From positions 1 through 64,000 of the forward strand of contig JBGVIE010000045.1 of assembly GCA_045122895.1 (NCBI GenBank): a DNA stretch of 64,000 nucleotides. Reading direction: 5' to 3'. Below the pieces are notes generated by a model. That model ran no database searches and was not told the DNA's origin. It was given only the letters and a program-made list of their open reading frames with translations. Positions 26,338 through 35,354 of this stretch are shown here, piece by piece (the first letter of the stretch is position 1; each line of letters starts with the position of its first letter). Origin of the DNA: RGIG1934 sp045122895 (GTDB lineage Bacteria; Bacillota; Clostridia; Lachnospirales; Lachnospiraceae). Position numbers and translations under genes: made by a program.

Positions 26338-27517
26338 GATTGGAAGATTCGGACAATATGGAGGACAGTATGTTCCTGAAACATTGATGACAGCAGTAAA
26401 CGAAGTGACAGAGGCTTATGAGCATTACAAGAATGATCCTGAATTCGTAAAAGAACTTGATGATCTTATGAGAAACTATGCAGGGCGTCCATCGCTTCTT
26501 TATTATGCAGAGAAGATGACGAAGGACCTGGGCGGAGCAAAGATTTATCTTAAGAGAGAAGATTTAAATCACACAGGTTCACATAAGATTAACAACGTAC
26601 TTGGTCAGGTTTTGCTTGCCAAGAAAATGGGTAAAAAAAGAGTAATTGCCGAGACAGGTGCAGGTCAGCACGGTGTTGCAACAGCGACTGCGGCAGCTCT
26701 TATGGATATGGAATGTGAGATTTTTATGGGGAAAGAGGATACAGACAGACAGGCTCTGAATGTATTCAGAATGGAGCTTCTTGGTGCTAAGGTTCACGCT
26801 GTGACAAGCGGGACAATGACACTTAAGGATGCTGTTAATGAGACTATGAGAGAGTGGGCATCAAGAATGGATGACACTCTTTATGTGCTTGGCTCAGTTA
26901 TGGGACCGCATCCTTTTCCGACAATTGTAAGGGATTTTCAGAGTGTTATCGGAAAAGAGATTAAGTCACAGTTGATGGAGAAAGAAGGAAGACTTCCTGA
27001 TGCGGTTATCGCCTGCGTTGGTGGTGGAAGCAATGCAATGGGAGCTTTCTATGAATTTATTCCGGATGAAAGTGTCGAACTTATTGGATGCGAGGCGGCA
27101 GGTCTTGGAGTAGACAATCCAAAGAATGCTGCGACAATAGCAAACGGAACGGAAGGTGTATTTCACGGAATGAAGTCGTTATTCTGTCAGGACGAATATG
27201 GTCAGATTGCTCCTGTTTATTCTATTTCAGCAGGACTTGATTACCCGGGGATTGGACCTGAGCATGCTATGCTTAATGAGACAAAGAGAGCGAGGTATGT
27301 GCCTGTAACAGATCAGGAGGCAGTAGCAGCATTTGAATATTTATCAAGAACAGAAGGCATAATTCCTGCAATAGAAAGTTCACATGCAGTAGCCTATGCA
27401 ATAAAATATGCAAAAGAGCTGCCAAAAGATAAAATCGTAGTAATCAATATCTCAGGAAGAGGAGATAAGGACGTGGCAGCTATAGCAAGATACAGAGGAG
27501 TGGAAATATATGAGTAG
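26327..27517 (+). CDS. trpB: Tryptophan synthase beta chain
   Basis: A 396-residue PLP enzyme joining indole and serine, working with TrpA as an alpha2-beta2 complex. K87 in HTGSHKINN is the PLP lysine, E(105 region) lies in ETGAGQHGVATA, and GGGSNAMG holds the PLP phosphate. A normal-length TrpB1-type protein. The start lies within the end of trpCF (26327-26337 overlap). Confidence 0.97.
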   Translation: MRDKIGRFGQYGGQYVPETLMTAVNEVTEAYEHYKNDPEFVKELDDLMRNYAGRPSLLYYAEKMTKDLGGAKIYLKREDLNHTGSHKINNVLGQVLLAKKMGKKRVIAETGAGQHGVATATAAALMDMECEIFMGKEDTDRQALNVFRMELLGAKVHAVTSGTMTLKDAVNETMREWASRMDDTLYVLGSVMGPHPFPTIVRDFQSVIGKEIKSQLMEKEGRLPDAVIACVGGGSNAMGAFYEFIPDESVELIGCEAAGLGVDNPKNAATIANGTEGVFHGMKSLFCQDEYGQIAPVYSISAGLDYPGIGPEHAMLNETKRARYVPVTDQEAVAAFEYLSRTEGIIPAIESSHAVAYAIKYAKELPKDKIVVINISGRGDKDVAAIARYRGVEIYE

Positions 27518-28277
27518 AATAAATAAAGCGTTTGAGAATGGAAAAGCGTTTATCGCATTTGTAACAGGTGGAGATCCTGACATAGAGACAACGGAGAAAT
27601 TAATATATACAATGTCTGAAAGTGGAGCAGATTTAATCGAAATAGGAATTCCTTTTTCGGATCCAATCGCAGAAGGACCTGTAATTCAGGAGGCGAGTGA
27701 AAGGGCACTTAAGGCAGGATGCACAACGGATAAGCTTTTTGATATGGTGAAGAGAGTTAGAGAAAAAATAGATACGCCACTTGTATTTATGACATATTTA
27801 AATCCGATATATACATACGGAAAAGAGAAATTTATGAATAATTGTAAGGAGGCAGGAATCGATGGTGTAATCGTACCTGATCTTCCTTTTGAAGAAAAGG
27901 ATGAACTTGATAGTGTATGTGAAAAAAACGCAGTAGATTTAATATCATTGATTGCGCCAACTTCTAATGATAGAATAAAGACAATCGCAAAGGACGCAAA
28001 GGGATTTGTGTATTGTGTATCATCACTTGGAGTAACAGGTGTCAGAAGTGAAATCACAACAGATATAGATGCAATGATTGGTCTTGTTCGTGAAGTAACT
28101 GATATACCTTGTGCTATTGGATTTGGTATTTCTACACCTTCTCAGGCATCTGAAATGTCAAAGAAGGCAGACGGTGTAATCGTTGGTAGTGCCATTGTAA
28201 AGATAGTTGCACAGTATGGAAGAGATTGCTTAGACGAAGTTGCGAAATATGTTAAATCAATGAAAGGTGCAATATAA
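27510..28277 (+). CDS. trpA: Tryptophan synthase alpha chain
   Basis: A 255-residue TIM-barrel enzyme cleaving indole-3-glycerol phosphate to indole, which is channelled to TrpB. The catalytic glutamate is E44 (EIGIPFSDP). The position of the second catalytic acid, aspartate 60 in the Salmonella enzyme (PLADGP), is here E55 (PIAEGP), a conservative but noteworthy change. GFGIS and the phosphate-binding GSAIVK are present. It overlaps trpB by eight bases and the next gene by one (TAATG). Confidence 0.95.
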   Translation: MSRINKAFENGKAFIAFVTGGDPDIETTEKLIYTMSESGADLIEIGIPFSDPIAEGPVIQEASERALKAGCTTDKLFDMVKRVREKIDTPLVFMTYLNPIYTYGKEKFMNNCKEAGIDGVIVPDLPFEEKDELDSVCEKNAVDLISLIAPTSNDRIKTIAKDAKGFVYCVSSLGVTGVRSEITTDIDAMIGLVREVTDIPCAIGFGISTPSQASEMSKKADGVIVGSAIVKIVAQYGRDCLDEVAKYVKSMKGAI

Positions 28278-28777
28278 TGAGAGAAATTACTACAGCAGAT
28301 ATTAAAGAAAATGTTTTCAAACAGATAGGAAAGGACTGGATGCTTGTAGGTGCCACAAAGGACGGAAAGAGCAACGCAATGACAGCATCATGGGGTGGTC
28401 TTGGAGTAATGTGGGGCACTGATGTGGCATTTGTTTTTATTCGTGAGACAAGATATACAAAGGAATTTGTCGATGCTGCAGACAAAATGAGCCTGTCATT
28501 TTTCGGTGATGATGCAAAAGAGATGCTTTCATATATGGGCAAGGTATCAGGAAGAGATGAAGACAAAATTGAGAAGATGAATCTTCATCTCATAGACGGA
28601 TACGATGCCCCTGTTTTTGAGGAAGCTAAGATGACATTCCTGTGTAAAAAATTATATGCGCAGGAGATGACTGCCGAAAGCTTTACCGATAAGGAACAGA
28701 TTGACAAGTGGTATGCTGATGGCAACTACCACACTATGTATGTGGTAAAAATTGAATCAGTTATTGTTAATGACTAA
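28277..28777 (+). CDS. Flavin reductase-like FMN-binding protein
   Basis: A 166-residue split-barrel flavoprotein. NAMTASWGGLGVMWGTDVAFVFI matches the N-terminal FMN-binding part of flavin reductase-like proteins, and Y-T-K-E-F near 60 is also typical. It may be a flavodoxin-like redox protein in the cytosol; the electron partner is unknown. Its ATG shares a base with the trpA stop (TAATG), so it is translated with the trp operon although it has no known role in tryptophan synthesis. It ends convergently with the minus-strand amidase gene, the stops sharing CTAA. Confidence 0.82.
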   Translation: MREITTADIKENVFKQIGKDWMLVGATKDGKSNAMTASWGGLGVMWGTDVAFVFIRETRYTKEFVDAADKMSLSFFGDDAKEMLSYMGKVSGRDEDKIEKMNLHLIDGYDAPVFEEAKMTFLCKKLYAQEMTAESFTDKEQIDKWYADGNYHTMYVVKIESVIVND

Positions 28778-29835
28778 TTAACATCATAGTATGATTTTAT
28801 ACCGATAACCATACCATCACAAAGTATGCCAAGTGCGCTATCGTCGTGTTGCATGGCGGCGTTGCCAAGTTCGATATCTATGCTTGGGACTTTGCTGTAG
28901 GAGGTCTGGGTTAAATCAATAGGAGCGCTGCCGGAATTATAAATGGCGGCGCCATTTTTTTGTAAACCGGATATTAGGGATTCACCGAGCGCATTGCTCT
29001 CTTGCCAGACTTCGCTTACCGGGTACATATTTTTGATCCCGTCGGGAACGGAGGCATAGAAGCAACCTTTGTTGTAATCTAAGCCGTCGCCATCTATGTG
29101 AAGTGATATATGGCAGTCAGCATTGTTGTTGCACATAATGGTTCTTGCAATATTGTCAAGCTGTACATCAGAGTCATCTCTAAGCATAAGTACATCAAAG
29201 CCTTCTGCTAAAAGCTTATCTCTAAAAATCTGTGCAATCCTAAGTGTTACATCAGCTTCAGGTGTACCGTCGTACAGACACATTCCGCTGGAAACCGCAA
29301 TTGCTTTTAGTGCTCCTGCCTGCGTGGAGCCACCGGTTGTCTTTGGGGTTCTGTCCGGATGACAGTACGTATATACATTGGTTCCACCTACAGTTCCATG
29401 ACCTGCGTTAACACCAATTGTTATATTTTTTCGTCTGTTACCTCTGGCCTTATATAAAACAGCACATCCGGTATGGATTATAGAACTGTCGGCAAATTCC
29501 CAGGATTCGTTGAAGGCAATGTTTGTTTTGCTGCCCGGACGCACCTTGCCAGATGTAGTTTGCTCAGTTGTGGTAGTCTCATGATGAGCCGTAGTAGGTG
29601 ATATAGCCTCTGTAGTCTCTACCACTGTGGTTTGTGCTGTGGTTGTGGATGGCTTTTCGGTAGTTGTATGTCTGACTGTAGTAGTATGCGTTGGTTTAGC
29701 CGTTTTTGTAGTGACTCTGACTGTTGTCGATTCGCTTGTTGTATCGGTTACAACGGTTTTCCTGTTTTTATTCTCGCAGCCGGTTGCGGTAAATATGAGT
29801 AAACCAGCTAGTAGTAATGATATTCTTTTATTCAA
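28774..29835 (-). CDS. N-acetylmuramoyl-L-alanine amidase lipoprotein (Amidase_3)
   Basis: A cell-wall hydrolase. From the TTG start at 29835, seven bases after GGGGG, the protein is 353 residues: a signal peptide ending in TATGC (a lipobox-like site), a threonine-rich linker of about 80 residues (TTT, TTEK and similar, likely wall-spanning) and a zinc amidase domain. The Zn/catalytic pattern is NAGHGT (His), EADVTLRIAQ (Glu), SLHIDG (His) and DIELGNAAM (Glu). An upstream in-frame ATG would add 30 residues but destroy the signal peptide, so it is rejected. It is the only minus-strand gene in the surrounding 20 kb. Confidence 0.88.
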   Translation of the reverse strand: MNKRISLLLAGLLIFTATGCENKNRKTVVTDTTSESTTVRVTTKTAKPTHTTTVRHTTTEKPSTTTAQTTVVETTEAISPTTAHHETTTTEQTTSGKVRPGSKTNIAFNESWEFADSSIIHTGCAVLYKARGNRRKNITIGVNAGHGTVGGTNVYTYCHPDRTPKTTGGSTQAGALKAIAVSSGMCLYDGTPEADVTLRIAQIFRDKLLAEGFDVLMLRDDSDVQLDNIARTIMCNNNADCHISLHIDGDGLDYNKGCFYASVPDGIKNMYPVSEVWQESNALGESLISGLQKNGAAIYNSGSAPIDLTQTSYSKVPSIDIELGNAAMQHDDSALGILCDGMVIGIKSYYDVN

Positions 29836-30007
29836 GATAAAGCCCCCTTTTTTTGGATATATCAAATATAGCATGAAAAAATAAAAAAATCTCCTATAAT
29901 TAATATTACAGTAAACGATTTCCACATAAGATAGGCGAAAAAAAGCGCAAAATAATTTATACTTTTTTATCCGTCTATAAAATAGACGCGTTTAAAGGAG
30001 AAATAAA

Positions 30008-31111
30008 TTGGTTTTTAGCAGTTTGAAATTTTTATATATATTTTTGCCTGTTTTTTTCATATGTTTTTATGCTGTGAGAAGAAGGTATAAAAACATAGTT
30101 ATACTTGCAGGTAGTATGATTTTCTATACGCTTGGCGCTATAGATTATCCGGAACATATGGTTATTTTTGTACTTAGTATAATAGCAGATTATCTGGACG
30201 GACTTATTATAGTGGAAAACGAAAAATACAAGAAGATAGTCCTTGTTACGGTGATTATATTTTATGTAGTCTGCCTGGCTGTGTTCAAATATCTTATGTT
30301 TGTAACTATAGAGCTCAATAACTATATAACAGGATATCGTTTTGTTGCAAAAGTTGTTCAGCCGCTTGGAATCTCATTCTTTTCGTTTCAGGGAATTTCG
30401 TATGTGGTTGATGTGTATAGAGGAGTGTGTTTGCCACAAAAAAGCATAATAAAATTTGCAACTTATATAGCAATGTTTGAGCAGCTTATAGCGGGTCCGA
30501 TTGTTACATATGACAATGTTGAGGAGGCACTTGAGCACAAAGTTATTAGCTTCAATCGTGTAAAAAATGGAATTGAACTATTTATTCTTGGTCTTGGACT
30601 TAAGGTTCTTTTAGCAAATCCATTAGGTAATATTTGGAATGGAGCATGTGGAATAGGATTTGAGAGTATATCAACAAAGCTTGCATGGCTTTCGATTGTT
30701 GCTTACAGCCTTCAAATATATTTGGACTTCTTTGGGTATTCTTTGATGGCAATCGGACTTGGAAAAATGATGGGGTTTAAGATTCCAAAGAATTTTAATC
30801 AACCATATATATCTGTAACAATGACAGAATTTTGGAAACGTTGGCATATTACGCTTGGCAGTTGGTATAGGGAATACATTTATATACCACTTGGTGGAAA
30901 TAGAAATGGAACAATTATAACGATAAGAAATCTTTTAATTGTGTGGTTACTTACAGGTATATGGCATGGCGCAGGATACAATTTTATGTTATGGGGACTT
31001 AGCTTGTTTTTGATAATAACACTTGAAAAGTATGTGATTGGAGATTTTCTAAACAGACACAGATTAATTGGCCATATATATATGCTAATGCACTTAATGA
31101 TATTCCGGTAA
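30008..31111 (+). pseudogene. MBOAT O-acyltransferase gene, 3' truncated
   Basis: A TTG start at 30008, eight bases after AAAGGAG, opens a 367-residue membrane protein of the MBOAT family (AlgI/DltB type). It keeps QPLGISFFSFQGISYVVD, the AGPIVTY segment, FWKRWHITLGSW and the catalytic-type histidine H320 (TGIWHGAGYNFMLWG). Family members run to about 460-530 residues; here the last C-terminal membrane region is missing and the reading frame ends at TAA 31109-31111, just past a join with unrelated sequence. It may be non-functional. No SGNH partner is adjacent. Confidence 0.75.
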
Positions 31112-31383
31112 TTGGTAAGTTGATTAAAGTAGTTACAGTTAGAAGTTATTTTTATGAAGATGATAAGAAAGAATTGAATGCTTCAGTGCCTTCGATTGGT
31201 GACAAAGAAAACTCGAATGCTGAAAACCAGGTTAATAAGGATGTGGATGAACTTATCAGGCAGATGGTTGATTGTTTCTATGAGGAATACAACCAAAATG
31301 CAAACGATTTTAAATCAGTGGGGACAGTTGAGTTTGAGATTAACAAGGCAGTTGTGGAAGAATGTAAATATCGGTTTAAGTAA
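31075..31383 (+). pseudogene. Remnant of an RsiV/DUF3298-like anti-sigma or exported protein gene
   Basis: In the frame one step from the MBOAT, an open stretch encodes YANALNDIPVIGKLIKVV, then an acidic NKDVDELIRQM segment. This matches the internal 'A-Y-A-x-x-D-I-P-V-x-G-x-x-V-K-V-V' segment of RsiV-type/DUF3298 proteins (extracytoplasmic anti-sigma or deacetylase-associated domains). The N-terminal membrane anchor and the C-terminal GGAHG-type domain are both missing. No ribosome binding site precedes it. Confidence 0.6.
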
Positions 31384-31397
31384 ATTATTGCAAGAAA

Positions 31398-31427
31398 AGC
31401 AGGGAAAGATTATTCTCTGCTTTTTTA
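31398..31427 (+). terminator. Rho-independent terminator
   Basis: AGCAGGGA (31398-31405) pairs with TCTCTGCT over 8 bp (one G-U), followed by T residues. Its arms are the same as those of the terminator at 48002-48034. Confidence 0.82.
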
Positions 31428-31442
31428 CATTTCCACTTATTG

Positions 31443-31471
31443 TTGTAAATTAATTATTAATCCGCTATACT
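31443..31471 (+). promoter_or_regulatory. Sigma-A promoter of the decarboxylase-yaaR unit
   Basis: TTGTAA (31443-31448), a 17-base spacer and TATACT (31466-31471), 45-48 bases before the start codon. Confidence 0.72.
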
Positions 31472-31518
31472 AATGATAGTTTGTTTGGATGACGTATTTT
31501 TGTAAGAAGGAAGATATG

Positions 31519-32916
31519 ATGAGCGGTCTTTATAGTGAACTTAAGAATTACGAAAACAGTGATATGTACAGGTTTCATATGCCGGGTCACAAGGGCTATG
31601 GAGAACGTGAGTATTTTGGAATCGATATCACAGAGATAGATGGATTTGACAATCTTCATCATGCAGAGGGTATTATTGCAGATGAGATGAAGAGAGCCGG
31701 CGAGTATTATGGAAGTGAGAAGACATATTATCTTGTGAATGGAAGTTCATGTGGTATTCTAAGCGCAATATCGGCTGCGGCTTTTGTAAAAAAAGGAAAA
31801 ATTTTGATGTCAAGAAATAGTCATAAGTCTGCATACAATGCTGTTTTTTTAAATAGATTGGAATCAGCGTATATTTATCCACAGTATATACACAAAATGG
31901 GTATAAATGGGGGCATAAATCCAGCGGATGTGGATAAGTTGATAAGAGAAAATGTCGAAATATCGTGTATTTTTATAACGTCTCCCACTTACGAGGGAAT
32001 TGTGAGTGATATAAAAGCAATTGCTGATATTGCACATGCACATAAAATACCGTTGATTGTTGACGAGGCTCATGGAGCACATTTTGGAATTCATGGGAGC
32101 TTTCCTGTGAGTGCCATAGCGCTTGGGGCAGATATTGTGATTCAAAGTGTACATAAGACACTGCCATCACTCACACAGACAGCGCTTCTTCATATAGGGA
32201 AGAATTCGCTTATAAGCAGGGAGAGTGTCGAACAGTTTCTTTCTATTTATCAAAGCTCCAGTCCATCCTATGTGCTTATGTCAGCTATTGGTAATTGTCT
32301 TGATGACTTGATAAGTGGTCGGGCTGACATGGAGATAGACAGATATGTAGAAGCACTTGATGATTTTTATCAGTTTGCAAAGGGGCTAAAGAAAATAAAG
32401 GTTTTGGACGAAAGAATTGTTAAAAGTGATAGTGTCTATGATTTTGACAGGGGAAAAATCGTGATATCAACAGGTAGTTCAAAACTCTCAGGGGAAGAGC
32501 TGTATGAAATATTAAGAGAAAAATACAGACTGCAGCCGGAGATGGCGTCAGGGAATTACGTTATATGTATGACATCATATAAGGATAAGCAAGAGGGCTT
32601 CGACAGACTAAAAATGGCTCTTGCTGAAGTGGATAAGAGTGTAGCTGAAGGTGATGAGAACGAGTACAAAGTACCGTTTTTTGAAGCAAAAATAAATCAG
32701 ACTATTTTTGAAGCAATGAACATAAAAAGTGATAAATATATGAATGTGTCAGATGCGGTAGGAAAAACAGCGCTAACGTATTCGTATGTATATCCGCCCG
32801 GGATCCCCATAATTGCACCGGGTGAGGAAGTGACGGATGAAGTTGTAATGGCTGTAAAAAAATACAAGGCCGCAGGGCTTGTTATCAAAGGTGAGGAAAT
32901 AAAATATGGAGATTAA
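31519..32916 (+). CDS. Orn/Lys/Arg decarboxylase family PLP enzyme (YaaO-like)
   Basis: A fold-type I PLP enzyme of the group-III decarboxylase family. HMPGHKG near the start, a PLP lysine at K213 (SVHKTLPSLTQTA), an IPLIVDEAHGAH aspartate loop and a C-terminal decarboxylase domain with YVYPPGIPIIAPGE are diagnostic. It is about 465 residues, close to YaaO of Bacillus. The likely reaction is decarboxylation of lysine or arginine, and the exact amino acid is not readable. ATG 31519 has the best spacing to AAGGAAG; ATG 31516 and 31489 are alternatives. It overlaps yaaR by 11 bases, as in the yaaO-yaaR neighbourhood of other Firmicutes. Confidence 0.88.
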   Translation: MSGLYSELKNYENSDMYRFHMPGHKGYGEREYFGIDITEIDGFDNLHHAEGIIADEMKRAGEYYGSEKTYYLVNGSSCGILSAISAAAFVKKGKILMSRNSHKSAYNAVFLNRLESAYIYPQYIHKMGINGGINPADVDKLIRENVEISCIFITSPTYEGIVSDIKAIADIAHAHKIPLIVDEAHGAHFGIHGSFPVSAIALGADIVIQSVHKTLPSLTQTALLHIGKNSLISRESVEQFLSIYQSSSPSYVLMSAIGNCLDDLISGRADMEIDRYVEALDDFYQFAKGLKKIKVLDERIVKSDSVYDFDRGKIVISTGSSKLSGEELYEILREKYRLQPEMASGNYVICMTSYKDKQEGFDRLKMALAEVDKSVAEGDENEYKVPFFEAKINQTIFEAMNIKSDKYMNVSDAVGKTALTYSYVYPPGIPIIAPGEEVTDEVVMAVKKYKAAGLVIKGEEIKYGD

Positions 32917-33346
32917 GGTAAATGAACTTAATAATATTTTGCCCCAGGAAACAGCAAAGCAGACGAATGAAACGGATGGAAGTTTTAAGTTTATGCTGGC
33001 GAGTAATATAGAAGAAAGTGACCTTCAGGCGAAAGTAAATGCCCTTATGAATGAAATCTCTGATCAGGGAAAGAAGCTTTCAAAGCATGCAGATATTCGT
33101 GATATGAGAAAATATCGCGAGCTTATTAAGACATTTCTCAATGAAGTTGTATATCGCTCGCATGGGTTTTCGAGAGAGAATTTTCTTGATAGAAAAGGAA
33201 GACACAGGGTCTATGGAATAATAAGACTTATAGATAAGAATCTTGATGAGCTTGCAGAGGCATTGCTTGCCGATGAGAAGGATAATATAGAGATTTTGAA
33301 CAAAATAGGAGAAATTAGGGGGTTGTTACTTGATATAATAACATAG
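32906..33346 (+). CDS. yaaR: YaaR family protein (DUF327)
   Basis: A 146-residue helical protein of the YaaR/DUF327 family, defined by KLSKHADIRDMRKYRELIKTF and then FLNEVVYRS, with RKGRHRVYGIIRLIDKNLDEL in the second half. Function is unknown; the gene is typically next to holB and ricT. Here it is separated from holB by 14.7 kb of surface genes. It overlaps the preceding decarboxylase gene, so the two are co-transcribed. Confidence 0.9.
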   Translation: MEIKVNELNNILPQETAKQTNETDGSFKFMLASNIEESDLQAKVNALMNEISDQGKKLSKHADIRDMRKYRELIKTFLNEVVYRSHGFSRENFLDRKGRHRVYGIIRLIDKNLDELAEALLADEKDNIEILNKIGEIRGLLLDIIT

Positions 33347-33455
33347 AAATGCTATATTTACATAATGTCATCAAAATTTAGTGTTAAACTTATAAAGGAT
33401 GAACATTAGTTTTGCTTGGGAGAATTAACGAAAGGAATAATTGAGGAATAAAGAT

Positions 33456-35339
33456 ATGCGATTTGTTAAGAAAATAATTAAAGCAATAATAGTGTTTATA
33501 TGGAAAGTACTTAGAAAACTTCATATCATAAGCGATTATACATTCAGGGGACTTATGCTTCATTTTACAGATGAGTATAAATTCTTATCTATATCGCCAT
33601 ATTTTGATAAGAAATGGTATGTAGATACATACGAAGATGTTGCAATAAACCCAACACAGCATTATATGAAGTTTGGTTTTAAAGAAGGAAAGAATCCTTG
33701 CGATAATTTTGATGGTGCAGGATATTTGCAGGCACTTGAAGGAATTAGAGAGCTTACTGTTAATCCGTTGTTAGATATAGATATGTGTGCACTAAGAGAG
33801 AGAAGACCAAGTCCTTCAGTAGTAAATTTTTGGGGATTTTTCAATTCGGCAGATGGAAATACATATATGGTATTGTCTTCGGTACTTGAAAATATACATT
33901 TTTTCATTAATGAAGAAGAATATGAGAATACAGTGGGGCTAACAGACAGTTCGGTGGTATTTTTTGATACATACATCAAAAAAGAGTTTAGTGAAAACGC
34001 TTTCTATTATAATGTATCCAATATCCCGCCAAAGATGGGAATGGAATTTAAGGTTGCGATTGATTTGAATATTCCGCTACACATCCTTACATTATTTGTG
34101 TGGTCATCATTTTCATACAAATATTATTTAAAAGAAGGGCAGTATCTGGCAGTTGACAGGAATATAATAAAGGTAACAGATTATAATGGATTTTATGAGC
34201 ATTATATGAATATCTGTACTGATGAGCAGAAGATGAGACTTAGCCAGATAGCAGCTATAAAAGATAAAGAGAAGGATATAATTCTTTTTTCTGAATTTAG
34301 AAACATTGCCAATGACAATTCGTGGGAAATATTTAAAGAATCTGTTGCAAGGGGAGATAACAGTTATTTTGTAACTGGTTTATCAAGATATGAAAATGAA
34401 GAAGATGAAGAGATTAAGAAACATATGCTTGTATATAACAGCGAAGAGCATATTCAGGCATTTATGAGATGCAAGAAGATTATATGTAGTTGGACATTAT
34501 CAGATATGGTACCAACAGTATTTAAACATGAGTTCTTTGCGTACCCATTTATTCAGTCAAACTGGTATTATTGTCCTCATGGAATATCATACGATAAGAA
34601 CTCATATTTTCTTACACCGATATTCTTAAGTCAGCCAAAGAAATTATGTTGTTGCTCAGAAAATGAAAAAAATTATTTTGAGAATAAGTGCGGATTAAAA
34701 AATGTTATTGTCACAGGTTATCCTAGAATGGACAAATGGGATGCGCCAAAGAATGACGCAATTTTGTTTGATTTCACATACAGAAAACAGTATACGGACG
34801 AATATTTTGATATTATAGCCGAGGTTGTTAATAAGGTAATGGAGGCATATCCGGATAGAGATATTTTCTATCTTTTCCATCCTGCAATTTCAGTTAAAAA
34901 ACAGAGATTGATAAAGAGAAAGATAAGAACTTATGGCAAATCGGAAGAGGAGCTTATAGCTATCTCAAAGGCTCAGGAGGAAGGTACTTTTGTAGAACCT
35001 GTACAATACGCACATTCATCAGAACAGACTCTCTTTAACAAGTGGTTTAATGAGTGCAAATATCTAATAACAGATTATTCTTCCGTTGCTTATGATTTTG
35101 CATATAAGAAATCAGGAATTAGTATTTATTATATGCAGGAAGGGTTTACGGAGAATCACTATGAGTTATATGATGAATTTTATGATAATCATTGTGGAAT
35201 TATCGTAGATAACTCAGACGAACTTGTAAAGACCTTGAATAAAGAACTGGATACATCAGTTGTTGAAGCAAGAAAAGATAAATTTTTCAAATACAGTGAC
35301 AGAGAAAATGTAAAACGTGTGTACAAAGAATTTTTTTAA
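33456..35339 (+). CDS. CDP-glycerol glycerophosphotransferase family protein
   Basis: 627 residues from ATG 33456, seven bases after GAGGAA; TTG 33441 is possible but less well spaced. An N-terminal module (about 40-100) has FDKKWYVDTYEDV and HYMKFGFKEGKNP, a motif type common in bacterial surface-polysaccharide transferases. The C-terminal half is PF04464-like (TagB/TagF type): QSNWYYCPHGISYDKN, VTGYPRMDKW, FHPAISVK and TDYSSVAYDFAYK. Such enzymes add glycerol- or ribitol-phosphate units, or related polyol phosphates, to a lipid-linked or polysaccharide acceptor at the cytoplasmic membrane. It heads the inserted surface-modification block, and its substrate is unknown. Confidence 0.8.
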   Translation: MRFVKKIIKAIIVFIWKVLRKLHIISDYTFRGLMLHFTDEYKFLSISPYFDKKWYVDTYEDVAINPTQHYMKFGFKEGKNPCDNFDGAGYLQALEGIRELTVNPLLDIDMCALRERRPSPSVVNFWGFFNSADGNTYMVLSSVLENIHFFINEEEYENTVGLTDSSVVFFDTYIKKEFSENAFYYNVSNIPPKMGMEFKVAIDLNIPLHILTLFVWSSFSYKYYLKEGQYLAVDRNIIKVTDYNGFYEHYMNICTDEQKMRLSQIAAIKDKEKDIILFSEFRNIANDNSWEIFKESVARGDNSYFVTGLSRYENEEDEEIKKHMLVYNSEEHIQAFMRCKKIICSWTLSDMVPTVFKHEFFAYPFIQSNWYYCPHGISYDKNSYFLTPIFLSQPKKLCCCSENEKNYFENKCGLKNVIVTGYPRMDKWDAPKNDAILFDFTYRKQYTDEYFDIIAEVVNKVMEAYPDRDIFYLFHPAISVKKQRLIKRKIRTYGKSEEELIAISKAQEEGTFVEPVQYAHSSEQTLFNKWFNECKYLITDYSSVAYDFAYKKSGISIYYMQEGFTENHYELYDEFYDNHCGIIVDNSDELVKTLNKELDTSVVEARKDKFFKYSDRENVKRVYKEFF

Positions 35340-35354
35340 AGAAGGTATATTGAT

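Noticed and set aside
29836..29925. Extended N-terminus of the minus-strand amidase
   Set aside because: The extra 30 residues would precede the signal peptide and hide the lipobox; the TTG at 29835 has a strong GGGGG site.
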